A DNA stretch of 38,313 nt, from contig CALFTQ010000094.1 in the NCBI GenBank assembly GCA_937916135.1, positions 1-38,313 of the forward strand. The letters run 5' to 3'. This DNA comes from an uncultured Verrucomicrobiales bacterium. Its GTDB lineage: Bacteria > Verrucomicrobiota > Verrucomicrobiia > Verrucomicrobiales > Akkermansiaceae. A program made the translations under genes and the position numbers. This document shows, one piece after another, positions 30,988 to 38,313 of the stretch. The notes below the pieces were generated by a model, which worked only from the letters and a program-made list of their open reading frames with translations, searched no databases and was not told the DNA's origin. Numbering within the stretch: position 1 is the stretch's first letter; the number at the start of each line of letters is the position of its first letter.

Positions 30988-33951
30988 ATGATAAAGGCGA
31001 AATACACATTGCCCTCCATGCTGGCATGCCTGCTTCCTCTGGTGTCTGCGGCAGAGCGTGAACTTTTTGACTTTGACTGGAAGTTCAAATACATGGGGAA
31101 AGGCGAGCCGGAGATCATCGACTCACCGGCTTCAGCCTCTGCCTCGGAGGAAGGCAGGCCCCCGGCCTGCGCTGTGGATGGCAATCTCAACACGCGCTGG
31201 TGCGCCCCGGATTCACGCGCCGGCCACTTTATCCAGGTGCATACCGGAACCAGGAAAAAGGTCAGAACCATTATCATACAGTGGGAACGCCCCAACAACT
31301 TTGAGGTAGATGTGGAGATTGTCTCGGGTAGCCGTCGGAAAACGCGCACCATTGCCATGAACGGCACGGAAACACTGCGTATTCCGGTGGGAAACCGCCC
31401 CATCAACTCCATCAAGCTCACTGTCAATAAGGGCGTGCATGCAAGCTGCTGGGCCAGTGTGCGGGAGATTATTTTTCTGAACGATGAGGGAGAGCAGATT
31501 CCCCTGAAAAAGCCGGAAATCAAGATGGACGGCCCGGTGGCCGTTTCCTACGATGACAGTGATTTCAAGGAAGTGCAGCTGCCGCATGACTGGGCCATTG
31601 AAAGTCCGTTCCTCATAGAGGAGCCTAACGAGACCGGCAAACTCCCGTGGAATGGCTGGGGCTGCTATCGCAAGACATTCAGCGTGCCCGAGGATTTCAG
31701 CAAGAAGAAAGACCGCTATTATCTGGATTTTGACGGAGTGATGGCCAATCCGAAGGTGTTTGTCAACGGTACCTTTGCCGGGGAGTGGGCATACGGGTAT
31801 AATTCATTCCGGGTGGATATTACCCCACACTTGAAGGCAGGGAAAGAGAATCTGGTAGTGGTACTGGCCAGCAATCTGCCGCGTTCCACACGTTGGTATC
31901 CGGGGGCTGGTATCTACCGCCATGTGTGGCTGGAGAAGACCGGTCCGGTGCACCTGGCCCATTGGCCAGTGTATGTCACCACGCCGGAAATCAGCAACAC
32001 AGAAGCCGGGGTGGAAATACGCACCCGCATAGCCAACACCTCGAAAAAGGGTTGCGAGGTCACGGTTAAACAAAGCGTGGGTAAGGAAAAGGCTAAGGCT
32101 GTAACCGTTAAAATAGAAGCAGGCGAAGAGAAGGAGGTAACGCAGAAGCTCACCATCAGGCGCCCCCGCCTCTGGAGCTGCGAAAACCCTCATCTGTATG
32201 AGCTTACTACTACTCTGCTGCAGGATGAAGTGGAAATAGATTCCAGCAAAACACAATTCGGTATCCGCACAGCAGAATGGCGCCCCGATGGCTTTTTCCT
32301 GAACGGCAGACGTGTGCAGCTCAAGGGCGTCTGCGAACATCACGACCTCGGGGCCCTCGGGGCGGCCTTCCACGCACGCGCATACGAGAGCAAGATTGAG
32401 ATTCTCAAGGAGATGGGCTGCAACTCCATCCGCATGACTCACAACCCGCCCGCGCCCGAGGTGCTCGATCTCTGCGATAAGCACGGCATCCTGGTCATTG
32501 ATGAGCTGTTCGATATCTGGGAACAGCAGAAGTACGACAAGGTGAATGGCTACCATGTGTACTGGCCGCAGTGGTGGCAGAAGGACGTGCGCAACTTCAT
32601 GCTGCGCGACCGCAATCACCCCTGCATCATCGCCTGGAGCGGTGGCAATGAAGTCCCCGAACTGGGTACCGCCCGCGGGCGCGAAGTTTCGCTCATGCTG
32701 CGCGAGGAGATTCGCAAGTATGATGAAACCCGCCCCTATACAGTGGGTAGCAACGACCCCGGCAGCGTGAGCAATGGCTTTGCAGAAACGGTGGATGTGT
32801 TCGGGTTCAACTACAAGCCGAATATGTACGCCGGATTCCGCAAGCAGCATCCGGACAAACCGGTTTATGCATCAGAAACCAATTCCTGCGTGGCCACGCG
32901 CGATACCTATTTCTTCCCGCTACGCTGGGACGTGGGCGGCGGAGCCCGCAATTTCCAGGTGAGCTCCTACGGGCTGTTTGCACCGGGCTGGGGCACCAGT
33001 CCGGACATTGAAATGTATGCCCTTGATCAGAATCCGCATGTAGCAGGAGAATATGTCTGGACCGGGTTTGACTACATTGGCGAGCCGACTCCATACAACC
33101 AGGATGCCTCCAATATCGGCAATTTCCACGGCGCCTCGGAAGCAGAGAAGAAGGCCGCCATGGAACAGCTGCGGAAAATGGGCAACCGGGCCCCCAGCCG
33201 CAGTTCGTATTTCGGCATAATCGACCTGGCAGGTTTCCCGAAAGATACCTATTACCTCTACCGCAGCCATTGGGCACCGGAGAAAAAGACCTGCCATATC
33301 CTGCCGCATTGGAACTGGAAGGGCCGGGAGGGAGAAATCACCCCGGTGATGGTCTACACCAGCGGAGATGAGGCCGAGCTGTTCCTGAACGGCAAGAGCC
33401 AGGGGGTGCGTCGGCGGGGGCAGGGCGGTACCTACCACCAGAAGCTGCAGGTCTGCAAGAATGCCTACCGTTTCGTATGGGAGGACGTGGTATACCAACC
33501 CGGTACCCTGAGCGTGAAGGTGAAAAAGAACGGGCGCCCCTGGGCTTCTGCTCAGCGAGTCACAACCGGTGTAGCGGCGAAGGTGAAAGCCAGAGCTGAC
33601 CGCGACACGATTGAGGGAGATGCGCAGGACCTTGCCTTTATTTCACTTGAGCTGGTGGATAAGAAGGGGCATGTGGTGCCCACGGACTGCCGCAGCGTGG
33701 AGTTCGACATTACCGGCCCGGCAGAACTGGTCGGTTTCTGCAATGGAAATCAAACGGATCACACCTGCATGCAGTCTAAGCAGCAGCGTTTCTTCAACGG
33801 TCGCATCGTGGCGATTGTGAGGGGAAAAAGGAACGCTGACGGCGAGGCGGTCATTTCGATAAAAGCTGAAAATCTCGCAGAAATAAACGTACCTATTAGC
33901 ATTACTGATTCTGAGAAGTTTAAAGACGAAGAAAAGGAGGAAACCCGATGA
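30988..33951 (+). CDS. Secreted glycoside hydrolase family 2 (beta-galactosidase-like) with inserted discoidin domain
   Basis: Exported exo-glycosidase, 987 residues. After a signal peptide (LPSMLACLLPLVSAAE) the first strand of the GH2 sugar-binding domain (FDFDWKFKYMG) is interrupted by an F5/8 type C (CBM32-like) module at about 40-170 (ACAVDGNLNTRWCAPDSRAG, IIIQWERPNNFEVDVEIVSG) and then continues (VQLPHDWAIE, GWGCYRKTF). The catalytic barrel has the acid/base Glu555 in AWSGGNEVPE and nucleophile Glu630 in PVYASETNSC, and KGVCEHHDLGALG upstream. Beta-galactosidase is the likeliest activity; glucuronidase and mannosidase members of GH2 look different but are not excluded. C-terminal domains with HWNWKGREGE follow. 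Its stop overlaps the next ATG. Confidence 0.92.
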   Translation: MIKAKYTLPSMLACLLPLVSAAERELFDFDWKFKYMGKGEPEIIDSPASASASEEGRPPACAVDGNLNTRWCAPDSRAGHFIQVHTGTRKKVRTIIIQWERPNNFEVDVEIVSGSRRKTRTIAMNGTETLRIPVGNRPINSIKLTVNKGVHASCWASVREIIFLNDEGEQIPLKKPEIKMDGPVAVSYDDSDFKEVQLPHDWAIESPFLIEEPNETGKLPWNGWGCYRKTFSVPEDFSKKKDRYYLDFDGVMANPKVFVNGTFAGEWAYGYNSFRVDITPHLKAGKENLVVVLASNLPRSTRWYPGAGIYRHVWLEKTGPVHLAHWPVYVTTPEISNTEAGVEIRTRIANTSKKGCEVTVKQSVGKEKAKAVTVKIEAGEEKEVTQKLTIRRPRLWSCENPHLYELTTTLLQDEVEIDSSKTQFGIRTAEWRPDGFFLNGRRVQLKGVCEHHDLGALGAAFHARAYESKIEILKEMGCNSIRMTHNPPAPEVLDLCDKHGILVIDELFDIWEQQKYDKVNGYHVYWPQWWQKDVRNFMLRDRNHPCIIAWSGGNEVPELGTARGREVSLMLREEIRKYDETRPYTVGSNDPGSVSNGFAETVDVFGFNYKPNMYAGFRKQHPDKPVYASETNSCVATRDTYFFPLRWDVGGGARNFQVSSYGLFAPGWGTSPDIEMYALDQNPHVAGEYVWTGFDYIGEPTPYNQDASNIGNFHGASEAEKKAAMEQLRKMGNRAPSRSSYFGIIDLAGFPKDTYYLYRSHWAPEKKTCHILPHWNWKGREGEITPVMVYTSGDEAELFLNGKSQGVRRRGQGGTYHQKLQVCKNAYRFVWEDVVYQPGTLSVKVKKNGRPWASAQRVTTGVAAKVKARADRDTIEGDAQDLAFISLELVDKKGHVVPTDCRSVEFDITGPAELVGFCNGNQTDHTCMQSKQQRFFNGRIVAIVRGKRNADGEAVISIKAENLAEINVPISITDSEKFKDEEKEETR
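33934..33940 (+). promoter_or_regulatory. Strong Shine-Dalgarno site of the HD protein gene
   Basis: AAGGAGG, 7 bases before the ATG at 33948, which overlaps the GH2 stop codon. This is the best ribosome-binding site in the window and decides the start over the internal ATG at 33993. Confidence 0.75.
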
Positions 33952-35552
33952 CTAATATCGTCAGAAAATTATCTACCAATGATGATTCTCCCATGAAAAA
34001 GAATAAGGGGGGCTACCATATCATGCTGCTGGCCGCGCTGGCGGGCCTGGTGGCGCTATGCTTCATGGCCAGCTCAACTGCTTCAGATGTATGGGATGCT
34101 GCTTTTCGTATAACCTGGCTGGTCCTTACGGCAATCGGGCTGTTCCTGCTGTCCATTTTGTCGCGACTGTCGCTTCAGCTCACAGTTCGTCGCACGCTGC
34201 TTCTGATCAGCATGATTGCCGCCCAACTGTTCATCATGGCCGGAGTGTGTGCCCTGAAAGGCCTCATTCCTGGATTCTATCTGCAGGGGCAGGTGCTGCT
34301 GTGGTTGCCATACGCGCTGGCTCCCACTGTACTGGCTGTGATGGTCGGACGCCGTCTGGGGGCATACACGGCGCTGTGCTGCACCATTTTGGGCATAGCT
34401 TTGTTCCCGGAGGATACCGATTCTGCCATCATTCTGAATTACAGCGCGGTAAGCTTTGTTACAGGCACGGTCTGCGCGTTGGTTTCCGGGCGTGTGCACA
34501 AGCGCGAGCAGATTCTGCGCGCCGGCTTTGTGGCCAGTGCCATCGCTTTTTCATCTGTCTATATTCTGCTGAGTCTGGATGCTGCCGGCTCCAGGGATTC
34601 CGTGGCGCTTCGTGGCTTTGCCGATGGATTCACTGTGGGGGGCTTCGCAGTGGAACTTGCAGTAACAGTCGGGGTCAATTTTGTGCTGGCTGCGTTGATA
34701 GGCGGCATGATGCCCGCGCTGGAGCGCTTGTTCAACATCTCCACCCCCATCACCTGGCTGGAATGGGCAGATATGAACCACCCGATTCTTAAAAAACTTC
34801 AGATAGCCGCTCCCGGCACCTTCCACCACAGCCTGCTGGTGCAGCGGCTGGCAGAAGCCGGTGCTGAGGCCATAGGGGCAGATGTGACCCGCGCCGGTGT
34901 GTGCGGTCTCTACCACGATATCGGCAAGATTGCCAATCCCCAGTATTTTGCGGAAAATATTGTGGATATGAATAACTCCCCGCACTCTGAGCTGACCCCT
35001 GAAGCCAGTGCCCGCATCATCACAGGTCATGTGACCGAAGGTGTGGCGCTGGCAGAGGAATACGGACTCAATAACCGCATCATCAATGTTATCCGCGAGC
35101 ATCATGGTGTCTCTACGGCCTATTTCTTCTATCGCAAGGCTCTCGACCACTACGAGGCGGAAAAGGCCAAGTTTGAGGAGGGACTCATCGATACCTGTCC
35201 GGAGGAGGTGGATAAATCCATCTTCACCTATAAGGGGCCGATTCCGCAGACGCGCGAGAGCGGAATCGTGAGCATGGCAGATGCCGTAGAAAGTGCCACC
35301 CGTTCATTGCAGCACCCCACGGAGGAGGACATCCGCAACATGATCAACGGCATCTTCAAGGGGCGTATTCTGGATGGTCACTTGCAGGACTGCGGGCTGA
35401 CTCTCGGTGAGATTGAGACCCTGAAGGAATCATTCTTTGCAACCATCCGCACTATGCACCACAACCGCATTGCCTACCCCAAACCTGCAGCAGACGATGC
35501 CACGGCTGCGGTCATCGAAAAACGCAAGGCAGAAGCGAAGCAGGAAGCCTGA
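33948..35552 (+). CDS. 7TM-HD family phosphodiesterase (PgpH/YqfF-like), short form
   Basis: Membrane protein with a cytoplasmic HD domain, 534 residues. Seven or eight hydrophobic helices span residues 25-270 (e.g. LLAALAGLVALCFMASS and LLLISMIAAQLFIMAGV), followed by the HD domain: ISTPITWLEWADMNHPILKK, His293/His294 in TFHHSLLVQRL, the metal pair His323-Asp324 in LYHDIGKI, IREHHG and VSMADAVESATR. Family members of this type hydrolyse cyclic di-AMP. The usual extracellular 7TMR-HDED domain at the N-terminus is missing, which explains the short length against about 700 residues. It is translated from the GH2 mRNA (ATGA overlap). Confidence 0.88.
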   Translation: MTNIVRKLSTNDDSPMKKNKGGYHIMLLAALAGLVALCFMASSTASDVWDAAFRITWLVLTAIGLFLLSILSRLSLQLTVRRTLLLISMIAAQLFIMAGVCALKGLIPGFYLQGQVLLWLPYALAPTVLAVMVGRRLGAYTALCCTILGIALFPEDTDSAIILNYSAVSFVTGTVCALVSGRVHKREQILRAGFVASAIAFSSVYILLSLDAAGSRDSVALRGFADGFTVGGFAVELAVTVGVNFVLAALIGGMMPALERLFNISTPITWLEWADMNHPILKKLQIAAPGTFHHSLLVQRLAEAGAEAIGADVTRAGVCGLYHDIGKIANPQYFAENIVDMNNSPHSELTPEASARIITGHVTEGVALAEEYGLNNRIINVIREHHGVSTAYFFYRKALDHYEAEKAKFEEGLIDTCPEEVDKSIFTYKGPIPQTRESGIVSMADAVESATRSLQHPTEEDIRNMINGIFKGRILDGHLQDCGLTLGEIETLKESFFATIRTMHHNRIAYPKPAADDATAAVIEKRKAEAKQEA

Positions 35553-36454
35553 TGAAACGCCACATACGCAGCATCTGCATGATAGTGGCCTTCCTGGTGG
35601 GTGGGCTCTTTCACAAACAGCTTGCTCCGCTGGGGGCCTATCTGCCGGCAAGCGTTGCGCTCATGCTCAGCATCACCTTCATCGGCATTGAAACGTCCCG
35701 CTTGAAGCCTCAGCGCATGCACGTCTGGGTGCTGCTGGGTATTCAGCTCATAGGCATGGGATTCTGGGCCGTGGCTCGTCTGCTGGGCTATCCGATTCTG
35801 GCGGAATCACTCTTCTTCTGTGGCATTGCACCGGTAGCCATCGCGGCTCCGGTCATTGTGAATCTGCTGCGGGGCAATGTGGAATTCTCCACTACCGCTT
35901 TGGTCCTCAGTCAGATTGTTTTTGGCATGGTCACCCCTTTGCTCATGCCGCTGGTCGTTCAGGTGGAAGGCTTCTGCTACTCAGAGCTGGCTCTGGAGGT
36001 GGCAATTCAACTGGGCACAGTGTTGGGCATTCCTGCTATTGTGGCTATTGCTCTGCGCCTGCTGCACCCGCCCTGCAAGAGCTGGACCGCGAAGCTGCGG
36101 GATGTTTCGCTGGGTATATGGATTATCAACCTGACCATCATTGCTGGCGTGGGTACCCAGCGCGTGCTTGAAATGAATGTGGGCTGGCGGGATATGCTTC
36201 CGCTGGTACTGGGCTCCCTTGTAGTCTGTATCACCGGCTTTGTGGCGGGCTACAAGCTTGGTGGCCGGGAACTCAAGCGGGAGTGTTCCCAATGTCTGGG
36301 GCAGAAGAACACCATCCTCACCCTCTACATTGCCAGTCAGTGGTATGTGCATCCCCTCGCCTACATTGGCCCGGCTTTCTACGTGTTTTTCCACAACATT
36401 GCCAACGCTCTCCAGATTGCCCTTGCCAACAGGGAAAGAGCCCGACGATATTGA
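35552..36454 (+). CDS. BASS-family (bile acid:sodium symporter-like) membrane transporter
   Basis: Inner-membrane protein of about nine hydrophobic helices, 300 residues. BASS-like signs are the FFCGIAPVAIAAPVIVNLL region, TTALVLSQIVFGMVTPLLM and the near-C-terminal GQKNTILTLYIASQW, matching the crossing helices of the fold. The substrate (organic anion, arsenite or a vitamin precursor) cannot be read. Its ATG overlaps the previous stop codon by one base (TGATG), so the three genes from GH2 onward are one unit. The family assignment is by pattern only. Confidence 0.6.
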   Translation: MKRHIRSICMIVAFLVGGLFHKQLAPLGAYLPASVALMLSITFIGIETSRLKPQRMHVWVLLGIQLIGMGFWAVARLLGYPILAESLFFCGIAPVAIAAPVIVNLLRGNVEFSTTALVLSQIVFGMVTPLLMPLVVQVEGFCYSELALEVAIQLGTVLGIPAIVAIALRLLHPPCKSWTAKLRDVSLGIWIINLTIIAGVGTQRVLEMNVGWRDMLPLVLGSLVVCITGFVAGYKLGGRELKRECSQCLGQKNTILTLYIASQWYVHPLAYIGPAFYVFFHNIANALQIALANRERARRY

Positions 36455-36534
36455 TACATCCGCCACGGGTTTATCCATTCTTGTGCCCGTATTTTGCGGT
36501 GCAGCGGTGTCCTGTGGCATACGCCAGATTGCGC

Positions 36535-36563
36535 TTGATTCGGGGATTTCGGCGTGATAGAAT
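36535..36563 (+). promoter_or_regulatory. Promoter of metG
   Basis: TTGATT, 17 bp, TAGAAT. The -10 box ends 9 bases before the ATG at 36573, predicting a leader of about 2 bases. Confidence 0.65.
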
Positions 36564-36572
36564 AGGCGCGCT

Positions 36573-38198
36573 ATGTTCTACATTACGACAGCAATTGACT
36601 ACACAAACGGCGCACCCCACATCGGGCATGCGTATGAGAAGGTACTGGCAGATGTTCTGGCTCGCTGGCACCGAATGTGTGGCGAAGAGGTATTCTTCCT
36701 GACGGGTGTGGACCAGCACGGCCAGAAAGTGCAGCAGAAGGCTGAGGCCGCAGGCATGCAGCCACAGGAATATGCCGACATGGTGACGCAGAAGTTCATC
36801 GCCCTCTGGGAGCGCCTGGGGATTCAGTATGATGGCTGGGCCGCCACCACTGATGCCCGCCACAAGGCATGTGTGCAGGCCATCCTGAGCGATTTGAAGG
36901 AAAAGGGCTGCCTGTACAAGAAGGGTTACAAGGGGTTCTATTCTATCCGCCAGGAGCAGTTCCTGACGGACAAGGAGCGCAATGAGCAGGGCGAGTTCGG
37001 CCCGGAGTGGGGCGAAGTCGTGGAGCTGGAGGAGGAAAACTGGTATTTCAACCTCAGCCAGCAGGTGGAGTGGCTCAAGGAATATGTGACCACCCACCCC
37101 TCTGTGGTAACCCCCGAGTTCCGCCGTCAGGACCTGCTGAATGCCATTGAGCGCGCCGCTGGCGTAGACCTCTGCATCTCCCGCCCGAAGGACCGCTTGT
37201 CCTGGGGGATTCCACTGCCTTTTGACCCGGATTTCGTGACCTACGTGTGGTTCGATGCCTTGGTGAACTACATTTCCTTTGCCGGCTACAAGGCTGCCGA
37301 GGGCTCCGGCCTGCCGGAGTTCAGCAAGCTGTGGCCTGCTGCCTGTGAGGTAATCGGTAAGGATATCCTGGTGCCCGCCCACGGTATCTACTGGCTGTGC
37401 ATGCTGCACGCCATGGGCTTTGCGGATGAGCAGATGCCCGCGCTGCTGGTGCATGGCTGGTTGAACATCAAGGGCGAGAAGATGTCCAAATCCCTGGGCA
37501 ATATCGTGGACCCGAATGACCTGTGCGATGCTTTCGGCGCCGAGGCCGTGCGCTATTACCTGGTGCGCGATACGAAGACCGGCTACGACAGCGACTTCGA
37601 CCCGGAGCGCATGAAGATGATTTACAACACCGAACTGGCCAACGACATCGGCAACCTCTGCAACCGCTCGCTTAACATGTGCGTGCGCTACTGCGGGGGG
37701 ACGGTCGCCACCGGCACCGGGGACGATGAGCTCTCTGCCGCCCTGCGCGAGAGCATGAGCGCCACGGTGAGCAAGTTTGCCGATTGCATGAACAGCTACA
37801 ATACGGCAGATGCCCTGGCTGCGCTGAATGCCCACGTGGGGCTGTGCAACAGCTACATTGAGCAGAAGCAGCCCTGGACCCTGGCTAAGGACGAAAGCAA
37901 GCTGCCGGAGCTGCAGCGTGTGCTGGCTCATCTGCTGGAATGCTGTGCCCAGGTCGGTTTCCTGCTTGGCTGCGTGCTTCCGGAGGCTTCTGCCCGCATC
38001 CTGTCCCAGCTTCAGCTTGATTTGGCCGGCCTCACCCCGCAGACGATGACCTGGGGTCTCGTGAAGGACGGCCACAGCGTGCAGGCGCCCAGCCCCGTGT
38101 TCCCCCGCATCCTCTCTGCCGAGGAAAAGGAGAAGATGGCCGCCAAGGCAGCCAAGGCAGCAGAGAAAGCTGCCCGCAAGGCTGCTCAGCAAGGCTGA
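36573..38198 (+). CDS. metG: Methionine--tRNA ligase
   Basis: Class I synthetase that charges tRNA-Met in the cytoplasm; 541 residues. HIGH is literal (16-19, in NGAPHIGHAYEKV) and KMSKS is at 303-307 in KGEKMSKSLGNIVDP. VFFLTGVDQHGQKVQQKAEA, YVWFDALVNY and GKDILVPAHGIYW are other landmarks. No zinc-knuckle Cys pairs are seen in the connective domain, so it is the zinc-free form. The C-terminus has no tRNA-binding (EMAP) domain and ends in an Ala/Lys-rich tail. The start agrees with a promoter -10 box ending 9 bases upstream. Confidence 0.96.
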   Translation: MFYITTAIDYTNGAPHIGHAYEKVLADVLARWHRMCGEEVFFLTGVDQHGQKVQQKAEAAGMQPQEYADMVTQKFIALWERLGIQYDGWAATTDARHKACVQAILSDLKEKGCLYKKGYKGFYSIRQEQFLTDKERNEQGEFGPEWGEVVELEEENWYFNLSQQVEWLKEYVTTHPSVVTPEFRRQDLLNAIERAAGVDLCISRPKDRLSWGIPLPFDPDFVTYVWFDALVNYISFAGYKAAEGSGLPEFSKLWPAACEVIGKDILVPAHGIYWLCMLHAMGFADEQMPALLVHGWLNIKGEKMSKSLGNIVDPNDLCDAFGAEAVRYYLVRDTKTGYDSDFDPERMKMIYNTELANDIGNLCNRSLNMCVRYCGGTVATGTGDDELSAALRESMSATVSKFADCMNSYNTADALAALNAHVGLCNSYIEQKQPWTLAKDESKLPELQRVLAHLLECCAQVGFLLGCVLPEASARILSQLQLDLAGLTPQTMTWGLVKDGHSVQAPSPVFPRILSAEEKEKMAAKAAKAAEKAARKAAQQG

Positions 38199-38213
38199 TT
38201 TATTCCAATCAAT

Positions 38214-38255
38214 TAAAAAAAGAACGGGTCTGAGGAATTGCTCAGACCCGTTCTT
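38214..38255. terminator. Terminator after metG
   Basis: Perfect 15-bp stem AAGAACGGGTCTGAG / CTCAGACCCGTTCTT with a 6-base loop. A run of A before the stem makes it strongest on the minus strand (T-run), so it may be shared with a gene beyond the right edge. The last 58 bases of the window show no identifiable gene. Confidence 0.75.
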
Positions 38256-38313
38256 ACTATTGCTCCGGCAATTAAAGAATATTGCTTGGACTCAACGACA
38301 AATTGGAATTTGG

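Noticed and set aside
38256..38313. Possible 3' end of a minus-strand gene at the right edge
   Set aside because: The terminator with a minus-strand T-run hints at it, but 58 bases give no usable protein pattern in any frame.

Overview
The window looks like a chromosomal segment of a Gram-negative Verrucomicrobiota bacterium, most likely an Akkermansia-like member. The evidence is indirect: moderately high GC, a lipid A kinase (so LPS), a GH16 enzyme ending in a PEP-CTERM signal, a GH2 beta-galactosidase with an inserted discoidin module, ParE, PurF and an amino-acid ABC transporter of the forms I associate with Bacteroidota/Verrucomicrobiota, and few Shine-Dalgarno sequences. No rRNA, tRNA, CRISPR array, prophage or insertion sequence was seen.

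Layout. Positions 1-2.8 kb: start of parE (minus, cut by the window edge), then a minimal M50 membrane protease and proS (plus). 2.9-7.4 kb (minus): a secreted GH16 enzyme, two ankyrin-repeat proteins (one with membrane helices, one with a DUF1963-like domain) and a REP-associated tyrosine transposase (RAYT) that seems to continue into a DprA-like domain. 7.5-14 kb (minus): a complete F-type ATP synthase operon, atpB-E-F-H-A-G-D-C, with a short delta subunit and hairpins on both sides of atpE. 14.3-18.3 kb (minus): panE and a TPR membrane protein overlapping by ATGA, then rseP and a hypothetical gene joined TAA-ATG. 18.4-21 kb (plus): a 43-residue very basic protein and two family-2 glycosyltransferases. 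21-24.7 kb (minus): ECF sigma factor, a purF homologue without its catalytic cysteine, and purM. 24.8-28.2 kb (minus): an amino-acid ABC transporter (ATPase plus a binding-protein/permease fusion), a candidate small RNA or leader upstream of it, and a C_GCAxxG_C_C redox-type protein. 28.3-38.2 kb (plus): asnS, lpxK, a GH2/HD-phosphodiesterase/BASS-transporter operon, and metG.

Two genome-scale patterns stand out. First, most genes at the head of a transcription unit have a readable sigma70-type promoter (TTGnnn, 16-18 bp, TAnnnT) whose -10 box ends only 6-15 bases before the ATG, so many mRNAs should be leaderless or nearly so. This also settles the starts of proS, panE and rseP. Second, a palindromic repeat with core CGGGACTTCAGTCCCG occurs six times: as two inverted pairs in intergenic DNA, once just before the RAYT gene and once in frame inside it. 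Other points worth a second look are the cysteine-less PurF, the candidate RNA at about 27.6-27.7 kb, the reversed lobe order in the ABC binding protein, and the HATPase-like tail on its ATPase.
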